A stretch of 64,000 bases of DNA from Lentilactobacillus kisonensis DSM 19906 = JCM 15041 (GTDB lineage Bacteria; Bacillota; Bacilli; Lactobacillales; Lactobacillaceae). Both the position numbers and the translations under genes were made by a program. Of the stretch, positions 1 to 9,693 are shown piece by piece. A model generated the notes under the pieces. It was given only the letters and a program-made list of their open reading frames with translations. It searched no databases and was not told the origin of the DNA. The stretch is from contig NZ_AZEB01000014.1 in NCBI RefSeq assembly GCF_001434135.1, forward strand, positions 1 to 64,000, read 5' to 3'. Position 1 is the first letter of the stretch, and each line of letters begins with the position of its first letter.

Positions 1-1150
1 CGGCTGCAGCTGCACTTTGATCCGCAGCTGCGGCACTCTTTGCTGCTATAGATGCAGCTTGTGCTGCGGTGTTGGCCGCGCTGGCATCATTGACAAGTAC
101 TGGATTGTTATCGTTCTTAGCCGCATCAGTCGCAATCGCGGCATCACTAGCCGCTGCCTTAGCAGCGGCTTGGGCTGCGGCATCCGCACTAGCGGCATTC
201 TTTGCTGCAGCTGCCGCACTGGCCGCTGCACTATCCGCCGTCGTGATAGCAGTAGCCCGACCAGCCGCATCATGTGCAGTTGCGGCATCGGCCTCTGCTG
301 CCTTTTGTTGATTAGTAGCATCAGTTGCAGCGCTATTAGCAGCGTTATTATCTGTCGTGGCCTTACCTGCGGCAATCACCGCATCACTAGCCGTTTTCGC
401 ATCACTGGTAGCTTTTGCATCACTAGCCGCTGCCTGGTCGGCTGCAGCTGCACTTTGATCCGCAGCTGCAGCACTCTTAGCTGCTATAGATGCAGCTTGC
501 GCTGCGGCGTTGGCCGCGCTGGCATCATTGACAAGTACTGGGTTGTTATCGTTCTTAGCCGCATCAGTCGCAATCGCGGCATCACTAGCCGCCGCCTTAG
601 CAGCGGCTTGGGCTGCAGCATCCGCACTAGCGGCATTTTTTGCTGCAGCTGCCGCACTGGCCGCTGCACTATCCGCCGTCGTGATAGCAGTAGCCCGACC
701 AGCCGCATCATGCGCAGTTGCGGCGTCGGCCGCTGCTGCCTTTTGTTGATTAGTAGCATCGGTTGCAGCGCTATTAGCAGCGTTATTATCTGTCGTGGCC
801 TTGCCTGCAGCAATCACCGCATCACTAGCCGTTTTTGCATCACTGGTAGCTTTTGCATCACTAGCCGCTGCCTGGTTGGCTGCAGCTGCACTTTGATCCG
901 CAGCTGCAGCACTCTTAGCTGCTATAGATGCGGCTTGCGCTGCGGCATTGGCCGCACTGGCATCATTGATAAGTACTGGGTTATTATCGTTCTTAGCCGC
1001 ATCAGTCGCAATCACGGCATCACTAGCCGCTGCCTTAGCAGCGGCTTGCGCTGCGGCATCCGCACTAGCGGCATTCTTTGCTGCAGCCGTCGCACTGGCC
1101 GCTGCACTATCCGCCGTCGTGATAGCGGTAGCTCGACCAGCCGCATCATG
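1..1150 (-). repeat. 438-bp in-frame tandem repeats in the surface protein gene (2.6 copies visible)
   Basis: The same sequence recurs at an exact 438-bp offset: landmarks at 51/489/927, 253/691/1129 and 423/861 match almost base for base. 438 bp is 146 codons, so the frame is kept. The copies differ by scattered single substitutions. Similarity fades near 1150, and the array continues leftwards out of the window. The encoded residues are mostly Ala, Asp, Ser, Lys, Thr and Asn, with motifs such as ASDAA and AADAA. Confidence 0.92.
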
Positions 1151-4100
1151 AGCAGTCGCTGCATCAGTAACAGCCAAACTCTTTTGAGTAGTCGCATCAC
1201 CAGCAGCATTACTTGCGTCAGTATTAGCGGAAATTGCATCATCAGCACCACTCTTGGCATCAGCAAGAGTACTTGCACTTGCCGCAAAACTAGAAACCTT
1301 GGCAGCATCTGAAGCAGCTGTCTTTGCTTTGTTATAAGCTGCAGCTGCACTGGACGCTGCAGCTGCAGCAGACGTTGCGGCATCACCAGCTGCTTTCGCA
1401 TCAGCTGCAATAACAGCATTCTCATCATTTTTGGCATCATTAGCAGCAATTGCCGCATCACTCGCTGCAGACGCAGCAGCCGACTGCGCGGCATCATTAG
1501 CAGCTGAGGCATCGCTGGCAGCATTGGCAGCACTCGTGGCAGCGTCAGCAGCTGCTTGTTTTTCATCTTGAATAATATCGGTTGTAACCCGCCCAGAAGC
1601 ATCAGAAGCATTCTTGCGATCAGTACCATTAGTTACAACAGCATCACTTGCTGCCCCAGCATCAATCTTAGCTTTACTTTGAGCAGACAAGGTAGCTTTT
1701 GCATCTGAAACTGTTGCATCTGCCGCTTGATCACTAGCAATTTTTGCCTGATTAGCTGCATCTGAAGCACTATTCTTGGCATTCTTATAATTCGTATCAG
1801 CATCAACGGCAGCATCTGATGCAACTTTTGCATCACTGGCAGCAGCTGCATCACTTGGGAATAATGCGGATTCACTAGCCGCCTGAGAAGCATAAGCATC
1901 AGCCGATGACGCTGCATTTGAAGCATCCGTGGCATCTGCAGCTGCCAAATTAGCCGTAGTGTGAGTGGCATTCGCAATTGCTTTGATAGCTGTTTGAATA
2001 GCCGCAATTGTGCTGGCAACATACCCGTCAACAAACGCCGTTCCACTGGTTTCACCAGTTCCAGATGTCGCAGTGTAATTCGAACCAGTGCCATCATTCT
2101 TAGCACTGTATGTGACCCCGCCAACTTTAATGGTAATTGTATCGTCGCCGACTACTATCTTAGGAATCGTTCCATTTGTCATAAAGTAATCCGAACTGGT
2201 TTGATCATCTGCGGCATTACTGCCGGCTTTAAACGCAGCATTAGCCAAAGCCGCTTCGTTATTATAAGCCTTGATGTACGCTTGTTGAGCGGCATTTGAA
2301 CCAGTTCCCAACAAGAAAGCAGCAATTTGACTCTTGTAAGTCTTCAATTGAATACTATCTAATTTAGTTTCATCACCAGTAAACGCCTTAGTAGTTGTCG
2401 TAATATTCGCAACATTACCATCATGTTGCGTATGTGACGTCACATCGGCATCTGCTTGTGCATCAGTAGTTGCATTAGTTGATTGCAAGAATTCAATTGC
2501 CCGGACATAATCACCAGCGGCAGAAATTGAAGTTGCAGCCATTGGTGCGTTGTATTTACCAGTTGCCGCGTCATAGGTGACAATCCCAGAAGTGCCTTCA
2601 TTGGCAAAATTTGGCCCTTTGGAGGCATCAGGGGTTGCATCTGGATCGGCAATGTAGTCTGTCTGGGCTTGCTTTAACGCGTTAATTTCGGCGTTGTAAA
2701 GATCGGCAATCGTTTTTAAAGCTCCAGTAGCTGAAGGGGTATACGAAGCATCAGAAGAATTAAGATCTGGGTCAGCGTAATTAGCTTGTGTTAGCTCGTC
2801 TTTCTCATTTTCCGTCAAAGTACCTGCGGGCAACGCATTAACAATTGCGATCCCGATATCAGTCCCCGATTGAACCTTTCCTGATGCAATATCATTGACT
2901 GCTTCATTCACAACTGACTGGGCAATTTTGGAAGCCCAAGCATACCCGATTGCTTCAACGAATAGTGTGTTCTCGCCGGCATCTTGAGCGGTATTAGCAA
3001 TTGTTTTCGGATCGGCTGTATCGGTATAGCCATTAACTTTACTGAAATCAGGTGCATCAGTCCCATTTAAAACGTGGGAAATCGCTTCGTTAACACCCTG
3101 TTGAAAGTGGAGTTCAATCGCGTTCCGAATACCATAGGCGATATCGAGGTAAACACCATTAATAACTGATGAATCAACCGTTGAGCCAAAGCCAAATGTA
3201 TTAATCAAACTATTTAACGATGCGTTTAGTTTCAAAGCTTCAGTTAAAGAACTTGGAATGGCAATTGACCCATTAACATTATTAGTTGAACCCGCTTGAC
3301 TGTTTCCTTGGTTGCCACCCAGAGAACGAATGTCGCTCAAGGCTTGCTTCATGATTCCGTTTTGAATATTTTTGATGGCAATTCCAATAAATGTATTGAT
3401 AACGTCAATACTTGCTTGAGCTTCTTTTTTAATATTGGCATTATAAGTGGCATTGGTAATTGTATTATCTGTTGGAAGCGTTGCTGTTTTATTGAAGATG
3501 TCACTATCATCATTAACTGGGTTGTTAAAGATTGCACCTCCAGCAGTTATCATGGCAATAATATTGCCCCAGGCGTTTGTCGAATTCTTCAAAGCGGTTG
3601 GATCACAAGCAGCATTTTTATCATTAATTAAAGTATCAGCCATCGTTGGATCGTTAATGTTATTTTTAACTTGATTCAAATAAGCATTAACTGACTCACA
3701 GTAGGTCTTCAGAATTGTGGCATATCCAGCACTATAATCAGATGCATGAAATATTTGGGTGTCTTTCACATTACCGTTGTTACCATCCCAATAAGTAATT
3801 CCAGCTACTGAGTGTTCGTAAATTGTCTGACCATCTTTATACGGCATCGTTGAACCATTGTTCCATGCCAGACTATCATCATCGTTGATCATGGTTCCTT
3901 TTGTCGTCACGAAGGCATCCAAAATCTTTGCAATTTTTGGAATAATACCAATATTCGAAACAATGTCGCCCAAAGTGTAATTAAAGATTTTGCTTAAATC
4001 ACTGTTACCATTGTTTAACCCGTTGATATAGGCTTGAGATGACGTATCAACCGCTGTCGCTGACAAGCTGAGGCTTAATCCAGATGCTGAAATGGCTGAT

Positions 4101-5275
4101 TTCAAAGTCGATACTTGATCGCTAGATAACCCTGAAGTGTCAAGTGTTGCCCCACTAGTAATCTTACCTTCCTTAACCAGCTCATTGAAGGCATTCGAAA
4201 TAGCATCCGCACTCGCCGCTTTTTCAGCCGCAGCATCTGCTGCCTTCTGAGCATCAGTCTCATTCAAAGTCAACCTTTGGCCAGAAGAAGCAATAGCCGC
4301 TTTCAAGGCAGTCAATTGAGCGGTTGTTAATTTGGTTACGTCAATAGCAGAATTATTAACGGTAACGTTATCTTGCTTTAACAAGTCGTTCAGCGAATCA
4401 GTTGCTTTTGCAGCTGCTTCATCGGCGGCTTTTTGAGCGGCAGTTTCATTAACTGTTAATTTTTGACCGGATGCTGTAAGTGCCGATTTCAACGCCGTCA
4501 ACTGATCGGCTGTTAATTTGCTGGCGTCAATCGTTGAGCCGTTGACAGTGATATTATCCTGCTTCAACAGACTATTCAGCGTACCAGTAGCCTTGGCCTG
4601 ATCTGATTTGGATGTGCTGGCAGCTTTACTGGTATCACTAGCAGCGTTGGATGCACCACTCGTTCGGTTAGTAGCTTTGCTTGCATCTGACTTAGCATTT
4701 GTTGTGCTGGCATCAGACTTCACTGCGCCAGAACCTGCAGATGTTGCAGCCTTGGAACTTGCAGCTGAAGCATCACTTGGTTGAGCCGAAGTAGTGGCCT
4801 GTTGCGCATTGCTGGTAGCAGTACTATCAGAAGCGACCGCTTGACTTGCCTGACTCACCGCAGCATTGGCCTTTGAAGTTGCTTTTACGGCATCCGAACT
4901 ACTGGTGCTTGAAGCGTTCGTAGTGGTGTTTGAGCTTGTCTTATCGGTGCTTGTACTCGTGGGGCCATTAGAAGAGCTAGCTGTGGATCCAGCTTCAGAA
5001 GTCGTTGCGGTACTAGCCGCCTGACTCGTTGTAGCCGTTGATGTAGCGTTAGCCGCTGATGTGACAAGCGTCGTACTTGTACTGGCTTCATCTTTTGCCA
5101 ATTCAGCCTGGGTATCGGCATGAACCGAAACCCCAGATAACATAAATGAACCTAAAGACAACATAAAAAGGCTAGCAAACACCCATTTTTTGCCAACCTT
5201 ATACATTTTGTAGTGTAAATTTGATTTTTCAGATTTTTCCCACAAATTATTACGCGAACAATTTTTGCCTCGCAT
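1..5275 (-). CDS. Giant Ala/Ser/Asp-rich surface protein with KxYKxGKxW signal peptide (C-terminus outside window)
   Basis: One frame stays open from an ATG at 5275 to the window edge, 1758 codons with no stop seen; the 3' end lies outside. The start has a strong ribosome site (GAGGGGGT) 6 nt upstream. The N-terminus has the KxYKxGKxW motif (KMYKVGKKW, about residues 23-31) followed by a hydrophobic stretch, then HADTQAE as the probable cleavage region, so export and wall or surface location are expected. Order after that: a Ser/Thr-rich linker (about residues 55-230), three 62-68-residue helical repeats (about 233-405), a non-repetitive globular part of roughly 600 residues, then an Ala/Asp/Ser-rich region ending in near-identical 146-residue repeats. 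The frame was checked at 4105, 3289, 2614 and 58. A fibrillar adhesin-like stalk is inferred; the ligand and any LPxTG anchor cannot be seen. Confidence 0.88.
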   Translation of the reverse strand, partial: MRGKNCSRNNLWEKSEKSNLHYKMYKVGKKWVFASLFMLSLGSFMLSGVSVHADTQAELAKDEASTSTTLVTSAANATSTATTSQAASTATTSEAGSTASSSNGPTSTSTDKTSSNTTTNASSTSSSDAVKATSKANAAVSQASQAVASDSTATSNAQQATTSAQPSDASAASSKAATSAGSGAVKSDASTTNAKSDASKATNRTSGASNAASDTSKAASTSKSDQAKATGTLNSLLKQDNITVNGSTIDASKLTADQLTALKSALTASGQKLTVNETAAQKAADEAAAKATDSLNDLLKQDNVTVNNSAIDVTKLTTAQLTALKAAIASSGQRLTLNETDAQKAADAAAEKAASADAISNAFNELVKEGKITSGATLDTSGLSSDQVSTLKSAISASGLSLSLSATAVDTSSQAYINGLNNGNSDLSKIFNYTLGDIVSNIGIIPKIAKILDAFVTTKGTMINDDDSLAWNNGSTMPYKDGQTIYEHSVAGITYWDGNNGNVKDTQIFHASDYSAGYATILKTYCESVNAYLNQVKNNINDPTMADTLINDKNAACDPTALKNSTNAWGNIIAMITAGGAIFNNPVNDDSDIFNKTATLPTDNTITNATYNANIKKEAQASIDVINTFIGIAIKNIQNGIMKQALSDIRSLGGNQGNSQAGSTNNVNGSIAIPSSLTEALKLNASLNSLINTFGFGSTVDSSVINGVYLDIAYGIRNAIELHFQQGVNEAISHVLNGTDAPDFSKVNGYTDTADPKTIANTAQDAGENTLFVEAIGYAWASKIAQSVVNEAVNDIASGKVQSGTDIGIAIVNALPAGTLTENEKDELTQANYADPDLNSSDASYTPSATGALKTIADLYNAEINALKQAQTDYIADPDATPDASKGPNFANEGTSGIVTYDAATGKYNAPMAATSISAAGDYVRAIEFLQSTNATTDAQADADVTSHTQHDGNVANITTTTKAFTGDETKLDSIQLKTYKSQIAAFLLGTGSNAAQQAYIKAYNNEAALANAAFKAGSNAADDQTSSDYFMTNGTIPKIVVGDDTITIKVGGVTYSAKNDGTGSNYTATSGTGETSGTAFVDGYVASTIAAIQTAIKAIANATHTTANLAAADATDASNAASSADAYASQAASESALFPSDAAAASDAKVASDAAVDADTNYKNAKNSASDAANQAKIASDQAADATVSDAKATLSAQSKAKIDAGAASDAVVTNGTDRKNASDASGRVTTDIIQDEKQAAADAATSAANAASDASAANDAAQSAAASAASDAAIAANDAKNDENAVIAADAKAAGDAATSAAAAASSAAAAYNKAKTAASDAAKVSSFAASASTLADAKSGADDAISANTDASNAAGDATTQKSLAVTDAATAHDAAGRATAITTADSAAASATAAAKNAASADAAAQAAAKAAASDAVIATDAAKNDNNPVLINDASAANAAAQAASIAAKSAAAADQSAAAANQAAASDAKATSDAKTASDAVIAAGKATTDNNAANSAATDATNQQKAAAADAATAHDAAGRATAITTADSAAASAAAAAKNAASADAAAQAAAKAAASDAAIATDAAKNDNNPVLVNDASAANAAAQAASIAAKSAAAADQSAAAADQAAASDAKATSDAKTASDAVIAAGKATTDNNAANSAATDATNQQKAAEADAATAHDAAGRATAITTADSAAASAAAAAKNAASADAAAQAAAKAAASDAAIATDAAKNDNNPVLVNDASAANTAAQAASIAAKSAAAADQSAAAA
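4060..4579 (-). repeat. Three 62-68-codon repeats in the surface protein
   Basis: Three consecutive units start with LNSLLKQDN, LNDLLKQDN and FNELVKEGK. They share a core of the form ASKLTADQLTALKSALTASG and an Ala-rich end (AAQKAADEAAAKA). The first two are 62 residues apart and the third is offset by 68. Divergence is much higher than in the 438-bp array, so these are older duplications, probably three-helix modules. Confidence 0.8.
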
Positions 5276-5460
5276 CTGTGAACCCCCTCAATTAATTATC
5301 ACGCAATTATTTGTATTGATATATCAAATTAGCAGTATTTGATTACTTACTAATTCACAGCAACATAATAACACCATAATTAATTAATGTTAACAACTAT
5401 TACATAACATTTAAAAAAACATCAATCGCATCATTATTTGCGTTAGAAATTCAAATTTTA

Positions 5461-5506
5461 AAAAAAAGCTCCTTTAACTACACAAACACATGGTAGTCAA
5501 AGAGCT
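5461..5506 (-). terminator. Terminator of argGH
   Basis: On the minus strand AGCTC-TTTGACTAC pairs with GTAGTTAAAG-GAGCT around an 11-nt loop and is followed by a run of eight Ts. It lies 10 bp after the argH stop. Confidence 0.85.
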
Positions 5507-5516
5507 GATTTTAATA

Positions 5517-6899
5517 TTAATAATTCAATTCCTTTTTCGCATTAGCAATCTGTAACTTCACCTGGTCAAACCCTGTTCCACCCAATGAGTGGCGCCGCTC
5601 AACCGCTACTTCAGATTTCAAATCATGATAAACGTCTTCCTCAATTTTGGGTGACGCCTGCTGCAAATCAGTCAAGGACATGTCCTGGAGATTCTGATGA
5701 GTTTGCAACCCCTTTAAAACCAGCTCACCGACAATTCCGTGAGCTTCTCTGAATGGGACGCCCTTAGCAGCTAAATAATCGGCCAGTTCAGTAGCGTTTG
5801 AAAAGTCATTTTCAGTAGCTTGTTTCATCCGTTCAACATTTGGCTTCGCGGTTTTTAACATCCCATTGAAAACCTTCAACGCGGGCAGCAGCGTTTTGAC
5901 GGTATCGAAGACGCCTTCCTTATCCTCCTGCAAATCCTTGTTGTAAGCAAGTGGTAAGGATTTCATAGTTGCCAGCAGTTGCATGAGGTGCCCATAGACC
6001 CGGCCAGTTTTACCACGAATTAATTCCGCCATATCCGGATTCTTTTTCTGCGGCATAATCGAACTGCCAGTCGTGTAAGCATCACTCAGTTCTAGATACT
6101 TAAACTCGTGACTAACCCACATGCTGATTTCTTCGCAAAATCGTGACAAATGCAGCATCAAGATGGAACTATTGCTTAAGAATTCCAAGGCAAAATCTCG
6201 ATCGGAAACGGCATCCAACGAGTTGGCATAGACTTGATCAAATCCCAATTCTTTGGCCGTATATTCTCGATCAATTGGAAAAGTGGTGCCAGCTAATGCT
6301 GCAGCCCCCAATGGCAAGATATCGGTATGGGTCATATTGAACTCGAACCGTTCCTTATCCCGTTTGAGCATCTGGTAGTACGCCATCAAATAGTGGCCGT
6401 AAGAAATTGGCTGTGCATGCTGCAAATGTGTGTAACCTGGCATGATGGTTTCAACGTTTTGTTCAGCCATCGCCACCAAAGTTTGTTGCAAGGTTGTGAT
6501 CTCATCAATGACCTTTGGCAGTCTTTTTTTCAAATACAAATGAAAGTCCGTTGCCACCTGATCATTCCGGGACCGAGCCGTATGGAGTTTACCTGCAACT
6601 GGGCCGATTTTCTCGGTCAATAAGGCCTCAATGTTCATATGGATATCTTCATTTTCAACGGTGAATTGTAGCTTGCCAGCATGCAACTCATCTCGCAAGT
6701 CTTCCAGCCCTTGCACAATCTGGGCAACATCTGACTCATTTAAGATTTTCGTGTGCCCCAACATCTTCACATGGGCAAGTGATCCTTCGATATCCTCTTC
6801 AGCCATTAGCTGATCAAAGGAAATCGAAGCGCCAAACTCGTCCACCCATTTGGATGCTTGGGCCTGAAACCGACCGCCCCAAAGTTTCTTAGTACTCAT
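5517..6899 (-). CDS. argH: Argininosuccinate lyase
   Basis: Cleaves argininosuccinate to arginine and fumarate, the last step of arginine synthesis, in the cytoplasm. The 460-residue length is normal for the aspartase/fumarase superfamily. Visible signatures are TARSRNDQ (107-114), the THLQHAQP segment (157-164) and the family signature [12 protein letters not shown] (278-289) with the mobile catalytic Ser loop. The ATG overlaps the argG stop by 4 bp (ATGA type), indicating translational coupling. A terminator follows directly. No other arg genes are in the window, so the pair serves the citrulline-to-arginine branch here. Confidence 0.97.
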   Translation of the reverse strand: MSTKKLWGGRFQAQASKWVDEFGASISFDQLMAEEDIEGSLAHVKMLGHTKILNESDVAQIVQGLEDLRDELHAGKLQFTVENEDIHMNIEALLTEKIGPVAGKLHTARSRNDQVATDFHLYLKKRLPKVIDEITTLQQTLVAMAEQNVETIMPGYTHLQHAQPISYGHYLMAYYQMLKRDKERFEFNMTHTDILPLGAAALAGTTFPIDREYTAKELGFDQVYANSLDAVSDRDFALEFLSNSSILMLHLSRFCEEISMWVSHEFKYLELSDAYTTGSSIMPQKKNPDMAELIRGKTGRVYGHLMQLLATMKSLPLAYNKDLQEDKEGVFDTVKTLLPALKVFNGMLKTAKPNVERMKQATENDFSNATELADYLAAKGVPFREAHGIVGELVLKGLQTHQNLQDMSLTDLQQASPKIEEDVYHDLKSEVAVERRHSLGGTGFDQVKLQIANAKKELNY

Positions 6900-8194
6900 C
6901 TATTTTTAGCTCCTGTATGTGTGGAATATTGATCGTGAACCGTCACCTTGTCCTTTAATTGTGACTTGGTAACGGCCTGTACAAACTGTGCTTGTTTGTT
7001 CTTGAGTTGAACTTGTTGATAAACCTGAGTTGGCAGTCCCCAGAGCTTGATGAATCCCTTAGCAGCTTCTTGATCAAATGAATCAGAAGCCGTGTAAGTT
7101 GCCAAGTCTTTATCATAGAGTGATGACTCTGATTTACGGCCAAGTACCATGACGTTGCCTTTGAATAATTGCAACTTGATGATACCGTTAACAACTTCTT
7201 GTGATTTGTCGATGAAGGCTTGGATTGAATCCATCAATGGTGAGAACCAAAGGGCGTTATAGACGAGTTCACTGAGTTGTTTTTCGACAGTTGGCTTGAA
7301 ATGAGCCAAGTCACGCTCAAACGTTAAGTCTTCAAGTTCTTGATGGGCTTTGAGTAAAACAGTTGCCGCCGGTGCTTCATATACCTCACGAGATTTGATT
7401 CCCACCAAACGGTTTTCAATATGGTCGATTCGGCCAACGCCATTTTCACCGGCAACCTTGTTCAGATCCTGAATGATATCAGCGAATTTCATCTTCTTAC
7501 CGTTCAATTCAACCGGGATTCCTTTTTCAAAAGTGACTTGCACTTCCGTTGGCGTATCCGGGGTGTTTTCAATTGGATTGGTGATTGCAAAGGCATCTTC
7601 TGGCGCACTTTGCCATGGATCTTCCAAAATCCCTGCTTCATTTGCCCGGCCCCAAATGTTGGCGTCAATTGAGTATGGCGAGTCAAGATCAATCGGAATT
7701 GGAATGTTATGATCCTTTGCGTATTCAATTTCCTGTTCACGAGACCAGTGCCAGTCACGAACTGGGCTTAACACCTCAAGTTGAGGATCAAGACCATGAA
7801 TAGCCACTTCGAACCGGACTTGGTCATTCCCTTTTCCAGTACAACCATGGGCAACAGCAACTGCATTTTCTTGGTGGGCAACTTCAACCAATGTTTTTGA
7901 GATAAGGGGGCGTGATAATGCTGAGATCAATGGGTATGATCCCTCGTACATTGCATTGGCCTTTAACGCAACGGCCGCATAGTTATCGGCAAATTCATCC
8001 AGCGCATCAATCACGTAAGCCTTCACTGCCCCAACGTTTAAAGCCTTTTGCTTGATAAAATTGAGATCCTTGCCCTCACCGACATTGATACAGCAAGCGA
8101 CAACGTCATATCCCTTATCCTTTAACCATGCAATTGCAACTGATGTGTCTAATCCGCCAGAGTAGGCTAAAATTACCTTATTGTTTTCTGTCAT
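6896..8194 (-). CDS. argG: Argininosuccinate synthase
   Basis: Joins citrulline and aspartate with ATP cleavage to make argininosuccinate. The N-type ATP pyrophosphatase loop AYSGGLDTS is at residues 10-18, and the [16 protein letters not shown] substrate-binding segment follows near 115. At 432 residues it is somewhat longer than many homologs (about 400-415), the extra length being at the C-terminus. It is the first gene of the argGH pair. A palindromic repeat element begins about 20 bp upstream of its start, so the transcript leader probably carries that hairpin. Confidence 0.96.
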   Translation of the reverse strand: MTENNKVILAYSGGLDTSVAIAWLKDKGYDVVACCINVGEGKDLNFIKQKALNVGAVKAYVIDALDEFADNYAAVALKANAMYEGSYPLISALSRPLISKTLVEVAHQENAVAVAHGCTGKGNDQVRFEVAIHGLDPQLEVLSPVRDWHWSREQEIEYAKDHNIPIPIDLDSPYSIDANIWGRANEAGILEDPWQSAPEDAFAITNPIENTPDTPTEVQVTFEKGIPVELNGKKMKFADIIQDLNKVAGENGVGRIDHIENRLVGIKSREVYEAPAATVLLKAHQELEDLTFERDLAHFKPTVEKQLSELVYNALWFSPLMDSIQAFIDKSQEVVNGIIKLQLFKGNVMVLGRKSESSLYDKDLATYTASDSFDQEAAKGFIKLWGLPTQVYQQVQLKNKQAQFVQAVTKSQLKDKVTVHDQYSTHTGAKNR

Positions 8195-8215
8195 ATTAAA
8201 TACCCCTTATCTCTT

Positions 8216-8334
8216 AGTGAGCTGAGCAAAGCGATTAGAAGCTGGAGCCTAAACCATCTTGGCTGGAAATCCCGATTTTGGATTTTTGGCCGAGATGGTT
8301 TAGGTGCAAGCTTCTGCTTTGCGCAGCTGTCCTA
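8216..8334 (+). repeat. Palindromic element copy 1 (argG leader)
   Basis: An imperfect palindrome of about 119 bp. The outer arms are GCAAAGCGATTAGAAGC and GCTTCTGCTTTGC; the middle arms CCTAAACCATCTTGGC and GCCGAGATGGTTTAGG enclose a conserved core GGAAATCC...GGATTTTT. It belongs to the family also found at 18.1, 37.1-37.5, 38.6-38.8, 55.3-55.5 and 57.8-58.1 kb. Here its fixed end (GTGAGC) faces the argG start. Confidence 0.85.
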
Positions 8335-8507
8335 TAAATAAACAAAACCAAGCACTCAAATAACCATTAGATGAAGCTCTCATAACGTCAATTTCTGAGT
8401 ACGTTTCTTGCGTTATAAGTGCGACTATTAGGTTTACCGCTCGGAAATGTGTTCTTAAATTTCTAATAGTAATGAGGTTAACACCGATATTCATTAATTG
8501 CAACCTT

Positions 8508-8524
8508 ATTTACGTTTTATTCAT
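8508..8524 (-). promoter_or_regulatory. Possible ARG box upstream of argG
   Basis: The minus strand reads ATGAATAAAACGTAAAT, resembling the AT-rich TGAAT-type half-sites bound by ArgR/AhrC; a second TGAAT lies about 20 bp downstream. The match is partial. The surrounding 8335-8629 region has no credible gene, only this site and argG leader sequence. Confidence 0.3.
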
Positions 8525-8629
8525 TATTCCAGGTTTTATTATTGCTAATATACATTTCGGAGGCTGTATCGGGGTAAATTGATTGCTTCTAAGAATACTC
8601 CAAAAGGATTTTACGTCGTTCTACTCATC

Positions 8630-8674
8630 AAAAAACCGCTTAAAGAATCCTGGTAGAGGAGCCTTTAGGCGGTC
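8630..8674 (-). terminator. Terminator after mazG-like gene
   Basis: The minus strand has ACCGCCTAAAG and CTTTAAGCGGT around an 18-nt loop, followed by TTTTTT. It lies about 40 bp downstream of the mazG-like stop and would end the engB-mazG transcript. Confidence 0.75.
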
Positions 8675-8712
8675 GTAAGCTTCATCATTAGTCCAGTCAG
8701 ACTAACAATCAA

Positions 8713-9024
8713 TCAAATATTCACTTGGTTGACGCCACCCAGTTGTGATGGATAGCGTTTCTTCAAACGGTTAATATTATCTTCAGCAACTTTATCAAAG
8801 GGAATATCTGCCCATTCAGAAATCTGGGATAAATACCAAAGAACGTCACCCATTTCTTTGATGAGCTGATCGTGATCTAATTTTTCACTTTGGAACGTAT
8901 ACTTACGAATAAGGTCGGCAACTTCGCCGGATTCACCGGCAAGTCCTAGTGCACAGTTAGTCAAAACCTGTTCCTTCCCCATTAACGTTCGATTAGCTGC
9001 TTTTTGGTATTCATCAAAGTCCAT
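8713..9024 (-). CDS. MazG-like nucleotide pyrophosphohydrolase
   Basis: A 103-residue all-alpha NTP-PPase-type protein, probably hydrolysing a non-canonical or excess (d)NTP. The metal-binding pattern is visible as GESGEVADLIRK (about 33-44) and KEMGDVLWYLSQ (about 57-68), the ExxE...ExxD arrangement of the MazG superfamily. The start chosen is the ATG at 9024, preceded by GGGAG; an upstream in-frame start lies inside engB and lacks a ribosome site. It begins 1 bp after the engB stop, so the two are translationally coupled. The exact substrate cannot be read from sequence. Confidence 0.82.
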   Translation of the reverse strand: MDFDEYQKAANRTLMGKEQVLTNCALGLAGESGEVADLIRKYTFQSEKLDHDQLIKEMGDVLWYLSQISEWADIPFDKVAEDNINRLKKRYPSQLGGVNQVNI

Positions 9025-9025
9025 C

Positions 9026-9604
9026 TTACATTCTCCCTTCAATCCACTGCCATACGTCATTTTTACCAGCCTTGGTTAATGCTGAGAACAGCACTAACTC
9101 ATTGGCCGAGATATTTAACGTTTTCCTAATTAACGATTCCTGCTTGTTCCACTTTCCCCGAGAGATCTTATCCATCTTAGTCGCAACCGTTAGAATGTCA
9201 ATGCCATAATAGACCAACCAGTCATGCATGGAGATATCATCATCCGTTGGTGCATGTCTGCCATCAACTAAAGCAATCACACCTTTGAGCTGCGGGCGCT
9301 TAGTCAGATAAGTTTCAATCATTTTCCCCCACTTTTCGCGGCTCGCTTTTGATGCTTTCGCATACCCATAGCCGGGCACGTCAACAAAGTATAACTTGTC
9401 ATCAATATTGTAAAAATTAAGCGTCTGGGTTTTACCAGGTTGACTTGACGTCCGGGCAAGCTTTCGACGATTAATTAAGACGTTGGTCAATGAAGACTTA
9501 CCAACATTGGATCGACCAACAAGGGCAATTTCTGGAAACATGGTATTTGGATATTGTTTTTCTGCAACCGCGCTTATCGTCAGATCGACGTTATGAACCT
9601 CCAT
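9026..9604 (-). CDS. ysxC: Ribosome biogenesis GTPase YsxC/EngB
   Basis: An essential GTPase of the TrmE-Era-EngA-EngB group needed for late 50S assembly. With the start at 9604 (AAGGAG 8 nt upstream) the protein is 192 residues, the usual length; a longer reading adds 22 residues without a ribosome site and was not used. Motifs: G1 GRSNVGKSS (30-38), G2 around PGKTQT (57-62), G3 DVPGYG (75-80), G4 TKMDK (about 140). It follows clpX as in Bacillus and other lactobacilli, but a terminator hairpin sits between them. Confidence 0.95.
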   Translation of the reverse strand: MEVHNVDLTISAVAEKQYPNTMFPEIALVGRSNVGKSSLTNVLINRRKLARTSSQPGKTQTLNFYNIDDKLYFVDVPGYGYAKASKASREKWGKMIETYLTKRPQLKGVIALVDGRHAPTDDDISMHDWLVYYGIDILTVATKMDKISRGKWNKQESLIRKTLNISANELVLFSALTKAGKNDVWQWIEGRM

Positions 9605-9642
9605 CAAACCACTCCTTAGAATCTGTTTTTTCTGAATAAAAT

Positions 9643-9687
9643 AAAAAAAGTCTGACCGCAAACTAATCAAAGTTTACATCAGACTTT
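9643..9687 (-). terminator. Terminator of clpX
   Basis: The minus strand has AAAGTCTGA and TCAGACTTT arms followed by a T-rich tract, 7 bp after the clpX stop. It may be partial, letting some transcription continue into engB. Confidence 0.75.
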
Positions 9688-9693
9688 CTCGAA

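Noticed and set aside
17-1629. Several long open frames on both strands across the 438-bp repeats
   Set aside because: They exist only because GCN-rich repetitive sequence stays open in many frames. The frame starting at 5275 has the signal peptide, the ribosome site and continuous meaningful repeats.
8300-8503. A 67-codon minus-strand frame upstream of argG
   Set aside because: It spans an element arm and leader sequence, with no good ribosome site and no resemblance to a protein.
9026-9670. 22-residue N-terminal extension of EngB
   Set aside because: No ribosome site, and it overlaps the clpX terminator hairpin; ATG 9604 has a good site and gives the usual length.
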